DNA of 64,000 bases from Shewanella metallivivens. Its GTDB lineage: Bacteria; Pseudomonadota; Gammaproteobacteria; Enterobacterales; Shewanellaceae. Positions 54,710-63,342 of this stretch are shown here, in pieces. A model generated the notes under the pieces. It saw nothing but the letters and a program-made list of their open reading frames with translations, made no database searches and had not been told where the DNA came from. Location: assembly GCF_028750675.1 (NCBI RefSeq), contig NZ_JAQQPZ010000003.1, positions 1 through 64,000 of the forward strand. Direction: 5' to 3'. How positions within the stretch are numbered: position 1 is the stretch's first letter; each line of letters starts with the position of its first letter. Both the position numbers and the translations under genes were made by a program.

Positions 54710-56917
54710 TTATTTTTTGTTTTTGGCGTAATGTTTTAGTAAACCAGGAATATCCAGAATAAGGGCAATACCACCGTCAGAAGTAATCGTTGCGCCTGCC
54801 ATACCAGGAGTACCTTGCAACATGCTGCCAAGCGGTTTGATAACCACTTCTTCCTGACCAATTAATGCATCAACGACAAAACCAATTTGCATTGTACCTA
54901 ATTGCACAATCACAACATGACCATGTTTTTTATCGCCATGTTTAAAGGTCGTCTTTTTACTGTGCAACCATTGCTCTAAGTAAAATAATGGTACGGCTTT
55001 ATTGCGGAAAATCACCGTTAATTGACCATCTACAATATTGGTTTTGCTTAGATCTAAATTAAAGATCTCATTAACACTTGATAATGGTAAGGCGAAAACT
55101 TGTTTCGACACATCAACCATTAAGGTTGGCATAATAGCTAAAGTTAACGGTACTTTGATCTCAAGCACAGTGCCTTTGCCCTTCATGGAGTCAATATGCA
55201 CGGTACCATTTAACTGGTTAATACGTGTTTTAACTACATCCATGCCAACGCCACGCCCTGAAATGTCGGAAATCTCAACCTTAGTTGAGAAACCCGGCGC
55301 AAAAATCAGGTTATAGGCTTCGTTGTCTGTCATTCTCGCAGCGGCATCTTCATCCAATACCCCGCGGGAAATCGCAATTTGTTTCAATTTATCAGGGTCC
55401 ATACCGGCACCATCATCCTCGATTTTAAGCAGGATATGGTCGCCTTCTTGGCTGGCAGATAAAGTAATAGTCCCTGAACGAGGTTTACCATTCGCCTCAC
55501 GCGTAATTGGCATTTCAATACCATGGTCAACGGAGTTTCTCACTAAGTGGACTAATGGATCGGCTAACGCTTCAACTAAGTTTTTATCAAGATCGGTATC
55601 TTCACCAATCATGATTAAATCGATCTCTTTATTTAAGGTTCGTGCTAAATCTCGAACAACCCGCGGGAAGCGACCAAATACTTTCTTAATTGGCTGCATA
55701 CGGGTTTTCATTACGGCGCCTTGCAGATCAGCCGTCACCAAATCAAGGTTGGCTAACGCTTTAGACATTTCTTCGTCTTCGCGAGTAATACCAAGGCTCA
55801 CTAAACGATTACGAACTAACACTAATTCGCCAACCATGTTCATGATGTCGTCAAGACGAGCGGTATCAACACGAACGGTTGTTTCACCTTGTGGAACTGC
55901 TGGTGCTTTAGCAGGAGCGGGGGCTAATGCTTTATCTTTAGCCGCTTCAGCTTTAGGGGCTGGAGGAGTCGCTTTCACTGGGGCGCTAGTTGGCGCTGCA
56001 GGTTTAACGATTTCAGTCGCTTTAGGTGGCGCAGACGCATTGTTTGATGCTGGCGCTGGTGATTTGCCAACGGCTGGAGCGGCACCTTTGCCATGCAACT
56101 CATCTAATAAACGCTCAAACTCGTCATCCGTGATTTCATCAGAATCAACCAAAGGTTCAACAACGGGTTCAGCCGGTTTTGGTTTTTCTGCAGCCGGTTC
56201 ATCTTTGGTTTTAAACGAACCAGAACCATGTAATTCATCAAGTAAGGCTTCAAATTCGTCGTCGGTTATTTCGTCACTACTTGACGATGCCGCTGATGAA
56301 GGCGTTTCGATTGTTGCTGATGATGCATTTGATGTGGGGCTTTTACCTGTGCCATGAAGCGCATCGAGCAGTGCTTCAAACTCAGACTCATCGATCTCAT
56401 CAATACTTGATGTTGACTCTGAAACTTCAGGGTTAATGTCTTCAACGTATTCAGGTTCGACAACGTCGATCGCTTCTTCAATAATCTCAGGTGCTACAGC
56501 GGCCTCGCCCATTTCTGAAGGTAATGGCGCGCCAGAACTTAATAGTTTTAATTTTGAGAGTAGTTCAGCATCTGCAGGATCTTGCTGTTGGCCCTGTTGT
56601 GTTTGAGCAAACATTGAATTAATTGCATCAACGGCTTGCAAAATAATGTCCATTAATTCTGCATTGACGCCGCGCTTACCTGTACGTAACAGATCAAATG
56701 TGTTTTCAGCTTCGTGACAAACGTCAACCATTGGAGTCAAACTTAAAAAGCCTGCGCCCCCTTTTACCGTGTGAAAGCCACGGAAAATGGCATTTAATAA
56801 ATCACTGTCATCAGGATTATTTTCAAGAGCAACTAACTGCTCTTGTAGAAGCTCTAAAATCTCACCAGCTTCAATTAAAAAGTCCTGGAGTATCTCTTCA
56901 TCAACATCAAAGGACAT
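54710..56917 (-). CDS. cheA: CheA, chemotaxis histidine kinase
   Basis: A 735-aa kinase: P1 Hpt with His49 (FHTVKGGAGF), an acidic, Ala/Pro-rich linker of about 210 residues, then P3 dimerisation (about 350-410), P4 ATPase (HLVRNSVDHGIEMP N-box, DDGAGMD, GRGVGMDVV) and P5 CheW-like (FALPLSSVNEIF, GSMLQGTPGMAG). The linker holds three copies of DEITDDEFExLLDELHG (near 172, 215, 260) and no clear P2. In Vibrio this zone contains a segment that binds ParP; these repeats may be such a docking site or CheY hooks. AGGAG precedes the ATG. Confidence 0.96.
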   Translation of the reverse strand: MSFDVDEEILQDFLIEAGEILELLQEQLVALENNPDDSDLLNAIFRGFHTVKGGAGFLSLTPMVDVCHEAENTFDLLRTGKRGVNAELMDIILQAVDAINSMFAQTQQGQQQDPADAELLSKLKLLSSGAPLPSEMGEAAVAPEIIEEAIDVVEPEYVEDINPEVSESTSSIDEIDESEFEALLDALHGTGKSPTSNASSATIETPSSAASSSSDEITDDEFEALLDELHGSGSFKTKDEPAAEKPKPAEPVVEPLVDSDEITDDEFERLLDELHGKGAAPAVGKSPAPASNNASAPPKATEIVKPAAPTSAPVKATPPAPKAEAAKDKALAPAPAKAPAVPQGETTVRVDTARLDDIMNMVGELVLVRNRLVSLGITREDEEMSKALANLDLVTADLQGAVMKTRMQPIKKVFGRFPRVVRDLARTLNKEIDLIMIGEDTDLDKNLVEALADPLVHLVRNSVDHGIEMPITREANGKPRSGTITLSASQEGDHILLKIEDDGAGMDPDKLKQIAISRGVLDEDAAARMTDNEAYNLIFAPGFSTKVEISDISGRGVGMDVVKTRINQLNGTVHIDSMKGKGTVLEIKVPLTLAIMPTLMVDVSKQVFALPLSSVNEIFNLDLSKTNIVDGQLTVIFRNKAVPLFYLEQWLHSKKTTFKHGDKKHGHVVIVQLGTMQIGFVVDALIGQEEVVIKPLGSMLQGTPGMAGATITSDGGIALILDIPGLLKHYAKNKK
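56087..56404 (-). repeat. Three 20-residue repeats in the CheA linker
   Basis: Residues 172-191, 215-233 and 260-277 read D-E-I-x-x-x-E-F-E-x-L-L-D-x-L-H-G-x-G with small changes. The spacing of 43 and 45 residues is regular. Amphipathic short helices in a disordered linker would be docking motifs. Confidence 0.85.
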
Positions 56918-56932
56918 TAAATTGACTCCTAA

Positions 56933-57670
56933 TTAGAAACCCAGACTTGATAGCAGATCGTCAACTTCATCCTGACCCGTGACCACGTCTTCGCGCAACT
57001 CAGCGTTCATGATTGGGCCTTCTGCCTCTATCTTATTATCGTTAACGTTCGGTAATGATTCAGCTGTATGCTCACCAAATACAGTTAGCATGGACACTAA
57101 ATTACTTTCTACCTCGCGCACCAATTCAATCACACGACGTATCATCTGACCGGTTAAATCTTGGAAGTCTTGCGCCATCAAAATTTGATTAAGCAATTCA
57201 CGCAGTCGGTTAGAGTCGTGCTCACTGTTTGACATAAATTGTTGAACGTCGTAACAAAGTGATTTGAATTCACCTAGCTCAATATCACGGCGCATCAATT
57301 TATCCCACATTGGAGTCACTGATTGAATGTTACTAATAATGGTATCGGCCAAAGGCAGACATTCTTCAACTGCATCCATGGTTTTATTTGCAGCTTGTTC
57401 TGTCATATCAATAACGTAGTTTAATCTTTCTTTGGCGTCTGGAATTTCAGTGTTAGCTAATTCAGACAAACGGTTATCGACTTGAAAATCCTTGAGTGCA
57501 CTGTGCAATTGGCGTGTCAGTTTACCGACTTCTTCAAACAGCTCGCGCTGAAGCGGAGAAGCCAGTTCTCTAATGACTTCGTCAGCTTGTTCTTGCATTC
57601 CCGCAGAAAGCAGTTCAACAAGTTGCTGGGCCTGTTCGAGAGTGATTAACCCCGATAATGATGCCTGCAT
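56933..57670 (-). CDS. cheZ: CheZ, CheY-P phosphatase
   Basis: A 245-aa CheZ: a long helical hairpin with the phosphatase signature QDFQDLTGQ at 167-175 (Asp171 and Gln175 match the E. coli Asp143/Gln147 pair), and the C-terminal CheY-binding peptide DDLLSSLGF. It hydrolyses CheY-P. Operon with cheY and cheA; AAGGATAAG precedes the ATG. Confidence 0.97.
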   Translation of the reverse strand: MQASLSGLITLEQAQQLVELLSAGMQEQADEVIRELASPLQRELFEEVGKLTRQLHSALKDFQVDNRLSELANTEIPDAKERLNYVIDMTEQAANKTMDAVEECLPLADTIISNIQSVTPMWDKLMRRDIELGEFKSLCYDVQQFMSNSEHDSNRLRELLNQILMAQDFQDLTGQMIRRVIELVREVESNLVSMLTVFGEHTAESLPNVNDNKIEAEGPIMNAELREDVVTGQDEVDDLLSSLGF

Positions 57671-57683
57671 GACTTATCCTTGC

Positions 57684-58067
57684 TTATGCGAGTCGTTCAA
57701 AGATTTTGTCTAACTTTTCTTTTAACGTAGCTGCGGTAAAAGGTTTAACAACATAACCGTTTACGCCAGCTTGGGCCGCAGCAATGATTTGTTCGCGCTT
57801 AGCTTCAGCGGTCACCATTAATACGGGTAAATGTTTCAGTGAATCGTCTGCTCGAATTGCTTTAAGTAAATCAATCCCCTGCATTCCTGGCATGTTCCAA
57901 TCTGTTACAACAAAGTCAAAATCGCCTTTTTGTAACATCGGTAAGGCCGTTGAGCCGTCATCTGCTTCTTGAGTATTATTAAATCCCAAGTCTCGCAACA
58001 AGTTCTTAATGATACGTCTCATTGTTGAAAAGTCGTCAACAATAAGAATCTTCATATTCTTGTCCAA
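57684..58067 (-). CDS. cheY: CheY, flagellar-switch response regulator
   Basis: A 127-aa single receiver domain: Asp11-Asp12 acid pair, Asp56 phospho-site (VVTDWNMPG), Thr86, and Lys108 (VVKPF). Start is TTG at 58067, since GGAGG stands 5 nt before it; the ATG at 58055 lacks a ribosome site and would lose the known MDKNMKIL opening. Binds FliM when phosphorylated. Confidence 0.97.
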   Translation of the reverse strand: MDKNMKILIVDDFSTMRRIIKNLLRDLGFNNTQEADDGSTALPMLQKGDFDFVVTDWNMPGMQGIDLLKAIRADDSLKHLPVLMVTAEAKREQIIAAAQAGVNGYVVKPFTAATLKEKLDKIFERLA

Positions 58068-58112
58068 GGTTTCCTCCGGTGAGCTAACAATCGTTTGCTC
58101 TATAATTAGTTA

Positions 58113-58832
58113 TTATTCTTGTGTCCAATGCTTGAGTTTCGCTTTTAACCGGAGCATAGCCTGACTTAATATCTGGCTAACTCGCGACTCGCTGACTTCA
58201 AGGATGGCACCAATTTCTTTTAAGTTTAATGCTTCGTCGTAGTATAACGACAGCACTAACGCATCTCTTTCTGGCAATGTTTTAATTGCTTCGACTAGCG
58301 CAGATTGGAATTGTGTCTCAGCAAGAGAGTCAAATGTTTCATCTGGTGATTCGTCATCTGTGATTAACACATCCTGAGAAACACCAAGATCTTCTATGCC
58401 TATGATTTTCCCCACGGAAACATCATTTAAGATATGATGGTACTCATCAAGAGACATATCAAGCTTTTCAGCTATTTCTGTGTCACGTGCATCACGGCCT
58501 AACTGTTGCTCTAGTTCATCAATGACTTGAGCAACACGACGATTGTTACGATGAACAGAGCGCGGAACCCAGTCACCACGACGGATTTCGTCAATCATTG
58601 CCCCGCGAATACGAATACCGGCAAAGGTTTCAAACTTAGCCCCTTTACTGCCATCAAATTTTGATGACGCTTCAAGTAGCCCCATCATGCCGGCTTGCAA
58701 TAAGTCGTCTAGTTGCACTGATGCTGGTAATCTTGCCAACATATGATGAGCAATTCTTTTCACCAACGGTGCATACTGTTCAACAATCGATGTTTTGTTA
58801 TCGAACTGAGTATACGCTGCGGCTTTATTCAC
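58113..58832 (-). CDS. fliA: FliA, flagellar sigma-28 factor
   Basis: A 239-aa sigma-28: region 2 (QLDDLLQAGMMGLLEASSKFD, FETFAGIRIRGAMIDEIRR), region 3 (DTEIAEKLDMSLDEYH) and region 4 (LNLKEIGAILEVSESRVSQI). Drives late flagellar and chemotaxis genes, held by FlgM until the hook is ready. GTG start at 58832 overlapping flhG by 8 nt, with GAGGAAAGA upstream. Confidence 0.97.
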   Translation of the reverse strand: MNKAAAYTQFDNKTSIVEQYAPLVKRIAHHMLARLPASVQLDDLLQAGMMGLLEASSKFDGSKGAKFETFAGIRIRGAMIDEIRRGDWVPRSVHRNNRRVAQVIDELEQQLGRDARDTEIAEKLDMSLDEYHHILNDVSVGKIIGIEDLGVSQDVLITDDESPDETFDSLAETQFQSALVEAIKTLPERDALVLSLYYDEALNLKEIGAILEVSESRVSQILSQAMLRLKAKLKHWTQE

Positions 58833-59706
58833 TCGCTCTTTCCTCTTCTGTTGACTTACGTTGTACTAAACGTTCAACAAAAAACTCTAAATGACCACCC
58901 GGTTGCTGTGGAATAGGCCAAGTCATAATTTTGTTAGCCAAACCATGGTAAGCAATCGCTGATGGAGACTTGGGGAAAGCTTCAACAACTAATTTTTGTT
59001 TACGGACAGATTTACGTAAGTTCTCATCAAAAGGAACAGTAGCAACCAATTCGAGTGCCACATCTAAAAATCTATCTGTCACTTTACTGAGTTTAGCAAA
59101 TAATTCCATACCTTCGCGCAAACTACGCACCATATTTGCCACAATTTTGAAGTGGAACACACCGTGCTCGCGACTTAAGATTTTAATTAAGGCATAGGCG
59201 TCAGTAATGGATGTAGGCTCATCACACACAACAATGAGCACATCTTGCGAAGCTCGTGAAAAACTCAACACCATATCTGAAATACCGGCTGCAGTATCGA
59301 CGATTAGTATGTCAAATTGAGTACGCATTTCGCTAAATGCACGAATTAATCCTGCATGCTGCGCTTGAGTCAATTCAACCATGGCTTGGGTGCCTGAGGT
59401 TGCTGGTACAATACCAATGCCTTTAGGCCCACGCACAATGATGTCATCTAGCTCTGCATCGCCAGATAATACATGTGATAAGTTTTTCTCTGCTCGGATA
59501 CCGAGCATGACATCGACGTTGGCTAAGCCTAAATCAGCATCAAGCACCAATACACGTTTGCCCTTTTCGGCTAATGCAACTGCGGTATTAATTGACACGC
59601 TTGTTTTGCCGACTCCACCTTTACCACCGGAGACGGCAATGACTTTAACTTTATCGTTATTTGGTTGATTCATCATACGTAAACCACTTGCTTGATCCCG
59701 AGTCAT
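58825..59706 (-). CDS. flhG: FlhG (FleN), flagellar number regulator
   Basis: A 293-aa MinD-like ATPase: SGGKGGVGKTSVSINTAV (deviant Walker A), LDADLGLANVDVMLG, DTAAGISDMVL. It limits polar flagella to one and acts against FlhF and the flagellar master regulator. ATG at 59706 preferred (overlaps the flhF 3' end by a few nt upstream choices at GTG 59730 and ATG 59724 are possible). Follows flhF in the usual order. Confidence 0.95.
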   Translation of the reverse strand: MTRDQASGLRMMNQPNNDKVKVIAVSGGKGGVGKTSVSINTAVALAEKGKRVLVLDADLGLANVDVMLGIRAEKNLSHVLSGDAELDDIIVRGPKGIGIVPATSGTQAMVELTQAQHAGLIRAFSEMRTQFDILIVDTAAGISDMVLSFSRASQDVLIVVCDEPTSITDAYALIKILSREHGVFHFKIVANMVRSLREGMELFAKLSKVTDRFLDVALELVATVPFDENLRKSVRKQKLVVEAFPKSPSAIAYHGLANKIMTWPIPQQPGGHLEFFVERLVQRKSTEEERASE

Positions 59707-59710
59707 ATCT

Positions 59711-61099
59711 TTACTCAAATGCATAGGCACTGTCGTTTGACCATGCCGTGTCTTGTGACGTTTGTTGTTCTGTATCGTTTAATGCTGTTAGGGCTTGTTT
59801 AGCTAATTCTAACGTATCAGCCACTTTCATGTCTTCAGGAACACGCTGGCCGTCAGTCACATAACTTAATGGTAACTCATTTTGAATCAATACGCTCAAT
59901 GCACCTGCAATTGAGACGGATTCGTCTAATTTGGTCAAAATAGCACCTGATAATGGAATGCGTTTAAAGTGCTCAACGGCATCTTGTAACACACGACGTT
60001 GCCCTGTGGCAGACATGACCAAGTAACTGCGGATAGGGATCCTACTATTTGCTGTCAAATTATCAAGTTGTTGATAGAGACGCATGTCACGTTGTCCCAT
60101 ACCCGCGGTATCAATTAACACTAGCTTACGATTTCTAAATTGATACAAAATTTGCTCTAACTCACTTAAATCATGTGCTTGCTTTACTGGGCAGCCCATA
60201 ATTTTACCATAGGTCGCCAATTGCTCATATGCCCCGATACGATAATGATCGGTAGTAATTAATGCCACTTGCTCTGGGCCATGGTGTGCAGCAAAACGCG
60301 CAGCAATTTTGGCAAGTGAAGTGGTTTTTCCTACACCCGTTGGCCCCACAAACGCCACAACACCGCCACGTTTAACAATATCATCACCTTGGTTATCCAG
60401 TAGGTTAGCCAAGCTTTGCGGTAATGCTCTAACTAAGTCAGCGGGGGAATAATGCTGACTTAATCCGGCTAGTTTAGCAGCAACCGCAGGAGAAAACTCT
60501 GCAGCGACTAATTTACTTTCTAACATTGCGCCCACAGGATCTGTACGCTTTTTATGATCTTTCATTAACGATGACACTTGATGAGTCAATAAGCTTCTCA
60601 GTGACGCCATTTCTTCCCGTAATGAATCCATTTCAGCAGAGTGGTTCTTATTGGATTTGTTAGATTTATCTAGCTGATTAACTGGCGCCACACTTGGGCT
60701 AGGCTTAGGGGTTTTCGCCCCTTCTAATTGGCGCGCCCATTCAGGCAGTTCAGGCTCATCATGACGGGTAGCGGTCATTTGTTGAGTCATGCGATTGTGT
60801 TGCTTTTCAAGTAGGGCTTGCAATGAGTCAGCGGCTGGAGGCGGACTGACTTTTGAATGCGCTTTGACAGCGGGTTTAGCCCCTAGTGATACTTTGTCTT
60901 CGCTCACATCCATAAAACTGGTTGTGGGTGCTTGAGAGGCAATGGCCGCTTTTGGCTCGTCGTAGTCAACTGCAGCAACGATTTCGATGCCACCAGTGAC
61001 TTTTTTGTTTGACATAATGACAGCGTCAGACCCTAGGGTGTCTTTTACTTGAGCCAATGCTGCACGCATATCTTTGGCAAAAAATCGTTTAATTTTCAC
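59711..61099 (-). CDS. flhF: FlhF, SRP-type GTPase for polar flagellum placement
   Basis: A 462-aa GTPase: a basic N-terminal B domain (MKIKRFFAKDMRAALAQVKDTLG), a middle N domain, and a G domain with GPTGVGKTTSLAKIA (near 250), DTAGMGQRD and TKLDE. It marks the pole for flagellar assembly. GTG start at 61099 with AGAGG 8 nt upstream. Between flhA and flhG as in other polar flagellates. Confidence 0.97.
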   Translation of the reverse strand: MKIKRFFAKDMRAALAQVKDTLGSDAVIMSNKKVTGGIEIVAAVDYDEPKAAIASQAPTTSFMDVSEDKVSLGAKPAVKAHSKVSPPPAADSLQALLEKQHNRMTQQMTATRHDEPELPEWARQLEGAKTPKPSPSVAPVNQLDKSNKSNKNHSAEMDSLREEMASLRSLLTHQVSSLMKDHKKRTDPVGAMLESKLVAAEFSPAVAAKLAGLSQHYSPADLVRALPQSLANLLDNQGDDIVKRGGVVAFVGPTGVGKTTSLAKIAARFAAHHGPEQVALITTDHYRIGAYEQLATYGKIMGCPVKQAHDLSELEQILYQFRNRKLVLIDTAGMGQRDMRLYQQLDNLTANSRIPIRSYLVMSATGQRRVLQDAVEHFKRIPLSGAILTKLDESVSIAGALSVLIQNELPLSYVTDGQRVPEDMKVADTLELAKQALTALNDTEQQTSQDTAWSNDSAYAFE

Positions 61100-61128
61100 G
61101 TACGCACCTCTTTAAACTGACATTATCA

Positions 61129-63228
61129 CTATTGACCTACCGCAGAAACAATCCTGATTTGTTTCTCATCGGGAATTTCTTGGTAAGAAATCACCCGTAA
61201 ATTTGGAATAGTGTATTTAACAAATCGTGACAAAGTGGATCTTAGCATGCCAGATGTCAATAATATGGCTGGTTGTCCTACCATTTCTTGCTTCTGGGCA
61301 GCGTCTAAAAGTGACTGCTGCATGCGTTCTGCGAGACCAGGTTCAATATTTGGCCCTTCTCCACCTGTCGCCTGCATGGACTTATGCAACATCTGTTCCA
61401 ATTCAGGTGCCAATGTTATGACAGGGATTTCTAATTCTGGTCCTGAGATTTCTTGCACTATCATGCGTTTTAACGCGATACGCACCGCAGCGGTCAGCAC
61501 CTCGGTATCATTACTCTTACCGCCATACTCTAACAAGGTTTGTACAATGGTGCGTAAATCACGTACCGACACCCCTTCGTTAAGTAGATTTTGCATCACT
61601 TTAACCACCGACCCCAGCGGCATGATGTCAGGTACAAAACCATCCACAAGTTTTGGCGAGTTCTTAGCGAGCATATCCATTAATTGTTGCACTTCTTCGT
61701 AGCCCAACAACTTAGCAGCATTATTACTGAGTAATTGACTAATATGGGTTGCAACAACGGTCGCGGTATCCACAACGGTGTAGCCTAACGTTTGTGCATG
61801 TTCTCGCTGTTCAGGTGCAATCCACACGGCTTCTAAACCAAAAGCAGGATCACGGGTTTCGATACCATCCAGCTTGCCATATACCTGACCAGGGTTAATC
61901 GCCAGTTCACAATCATGTCTCACTTCGGCTTCACCGACCACCACACCCATCAATGAAATACGATACGCATTAGGCGATAAGTCAAGGTTGTCACGAATAT
62001 GCACTGCTGGCACTAAAAATCCGAGTTCTTGAGACAATTTTTTACGTACACCTTTAATTCGGCCTAATAATTCACCACCTTGTGATTTATCGACCAGTGG
62101 GATCAATCGATATCCCACTTCAAGGCCAATTGTATCCACATGGCGAACATCATCCCAGCTCAATTCTTTTGGCTCTTTATCTTTGGTTTCTGCAGGACCT
62201 TTTGTCGCCACCGCTAATGCCGCTTGTTTTTTATCCATATTGCGTTTGTAAACAAAATAAGCCGCACCCGCAGTAATGAAAGCAAACGTTAAAAAGGCCA
62301 CATGGGGCATGCCAGGCACAACGCCCATGATAAATAACAACCCTGCAGCAATAGCTAACGACTTATGATTGTCAAACATCTGACTCATCATCATCTGGCC
62401 CATATCACCAGACTCGTTTTGACGGGTTACCATTAATGCCGCGGCAATCGACAATAACAAACCTGGAATTTGCGCGACTAAACCATCACCAATAGTTAAT
62501 AGGGTATAAATTTCAACCGCACTGGAGAAATCAAGATCATGTTGAACAATACCAATAACAAAGCCACCTAAAATGTTGATGACAAGGATCATAATACCGG
62601 CAATCGCATCACCCTTAACAAATTTTGACGCACCGTCCATCGCACCGTAAAAATCGGCTTCACGAGTGACTTCAGCACGGCGAATGCGCGCTTGATCTTG
62701 GGTTAAAGTGCCAGCGTTTAAGTCAGCATCAATGGCCATTTGTTTGCCGGGCATTGCATCTAAGGTAAAGCGGGCACTAACTTCAGAAATACGCCCAGCA
62801 CCTTTAGTCACTACTGCAAAGTTAATAATAATAAGAATAAGGAAGACCACTAAACCCACAGCATAGTTGCCACCAATCACCACAGAACCAAAGGCCTCAA
62901 TCACCTTACCTGCTGCATCGCCGCCATTATGCCCTTCAAGTAATACGATTCGAGTAGAGGCGACGTTTAATGCCAATCGCAGCAGCGTTGCAACCAATAA
63001 CACGGTAGGAAATGCAGCAAAATCAAGAGGACGGTCAGTATAAATCGCCACCAGCAATACCACTAAAGCCAGTGCAATATTAAATGAAAATAAGATATCG
63101 AGTAGAAAAGCGGGGATTGGCAATACCACCATGCCCAACGCAGCAAGCACCAATAATGGTGTACCTATGCCTTTAAACGTGGCTGGTCTTATTTGTTTAA
63201 ATTGCCCAAAAGCTGCTTTTGCATCCAT
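61129..63228 (-). CDS. flhA: FlhA, flagellar export gate protein
   Basis: A 699-aa inner-membrane protein of the FHIPEP family: eight membrane segments in the first 330 residues, the FHIPEP signature region (RLALNVASTRIVLLEGH) and a cytoplasmic domain of about 340 residues that docks export chaperones (VIREVRHDCELAINPGQVYG-like part at 430). It forms the nonameric export ring. A sigma-54-like promoter stands about 70 nt upstream. A weak ribosome site. Confidence 0.97.
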   Translation of the reverse strand: MDAKAAFGQFKQIRPATFKGIGTPLLVLAALGMVVLPIPAFLLDILFSFNIALALVVLLVAIYTDRPLDFAAFPTVLLVATLLRLALNVASTRIVLLEGHNGGDAAGKVIEAFGSVVIGGNYAVGLVVFLILIIINFAVVTKGAGRISEVSARFTLDAMPGKQMAIDADLNAGTLTQDQARIRRAEVTREADFYGAMDGASKFVKGDAIAGIMILVINILGGFVIGIVQHDLDFSSAVEIYTLLTIGDGLVAQIPGLLLSIAAALMVTRQNESGDMGQMMMSQMFDNHKSLAIAAGLLFIMGVVPGMPHVAFLTFAFITAGAAYFVYKRNMDKKQAALAVATKGPAETKDKEPKELSWDDVRHVDTIGLEVGYRLIPLVDKSQGGELLGRIKGVRKKLSQELGFLVPAVHIRDNLDLSPNAYRISLMGVVVGEAEVRHDCELAINPGQVYGKLDGIETRDPAFGLEAVWIAPEQREHAQTLGYTVVDTATVVATHISQLLSNNAAKLLGYEEVQQLMDMLAKNSPKLVDGFVPDIMPLGSVVKVMQNLLNEGVSVRDLRTIVQTLLEYGGKSNDTEVLTAAVRIALKRMIVQEISGPELEIPVITLAPELEQMLHKSMQATGGEGPNIEPGLAERMQQSLLDAAQKQEMVGQPAILLTSGMLRSTLSRFVKYTIPNLRVISYQEIPDEKQIRIVSAVGQ

Positions 63229-63296
63229 AAAAGAGGAACCCTTTGTGTCAGTCTACGGCGTCAAAGGACTGTTAATTGACGCGAATAAACCTACGA

Positions 63297-63312
63297 AGCA
63301 AAAATTAAGCCA
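63297..63312 (-). promoter_or_regulatory. Candidate sigma-54 promoter before flhA
   Basis: The minus strand has TGGCTTAATTTTTGCT, which keeps the GG-N10-GC core and TTGC(W) end of the -24/-12 consensus TGGCACGNNNNTTGCW; three middle bases differ. It points to flhA with a leader of about 58 nt. In Vibrio the flhA operon is driven by sigma-54 and FlrC. Confidence 0.6.
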
Positions 63313-63342
63313 TATATAGTAAAGCAACAAAGATTAATTGAT

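Noticed and set aside
55323..56357. 344-codon plus-strand frame in cheA
   Set aside because: Antisense to a clear cheA; long only because of the codon bias of the real gene, with low-complexity Ser/Ala content.
61211..61702. 163-codon plus-strand frame in flhA
   Set aside because: Antisense shadow of a full-length flhA with all conserved motifs.
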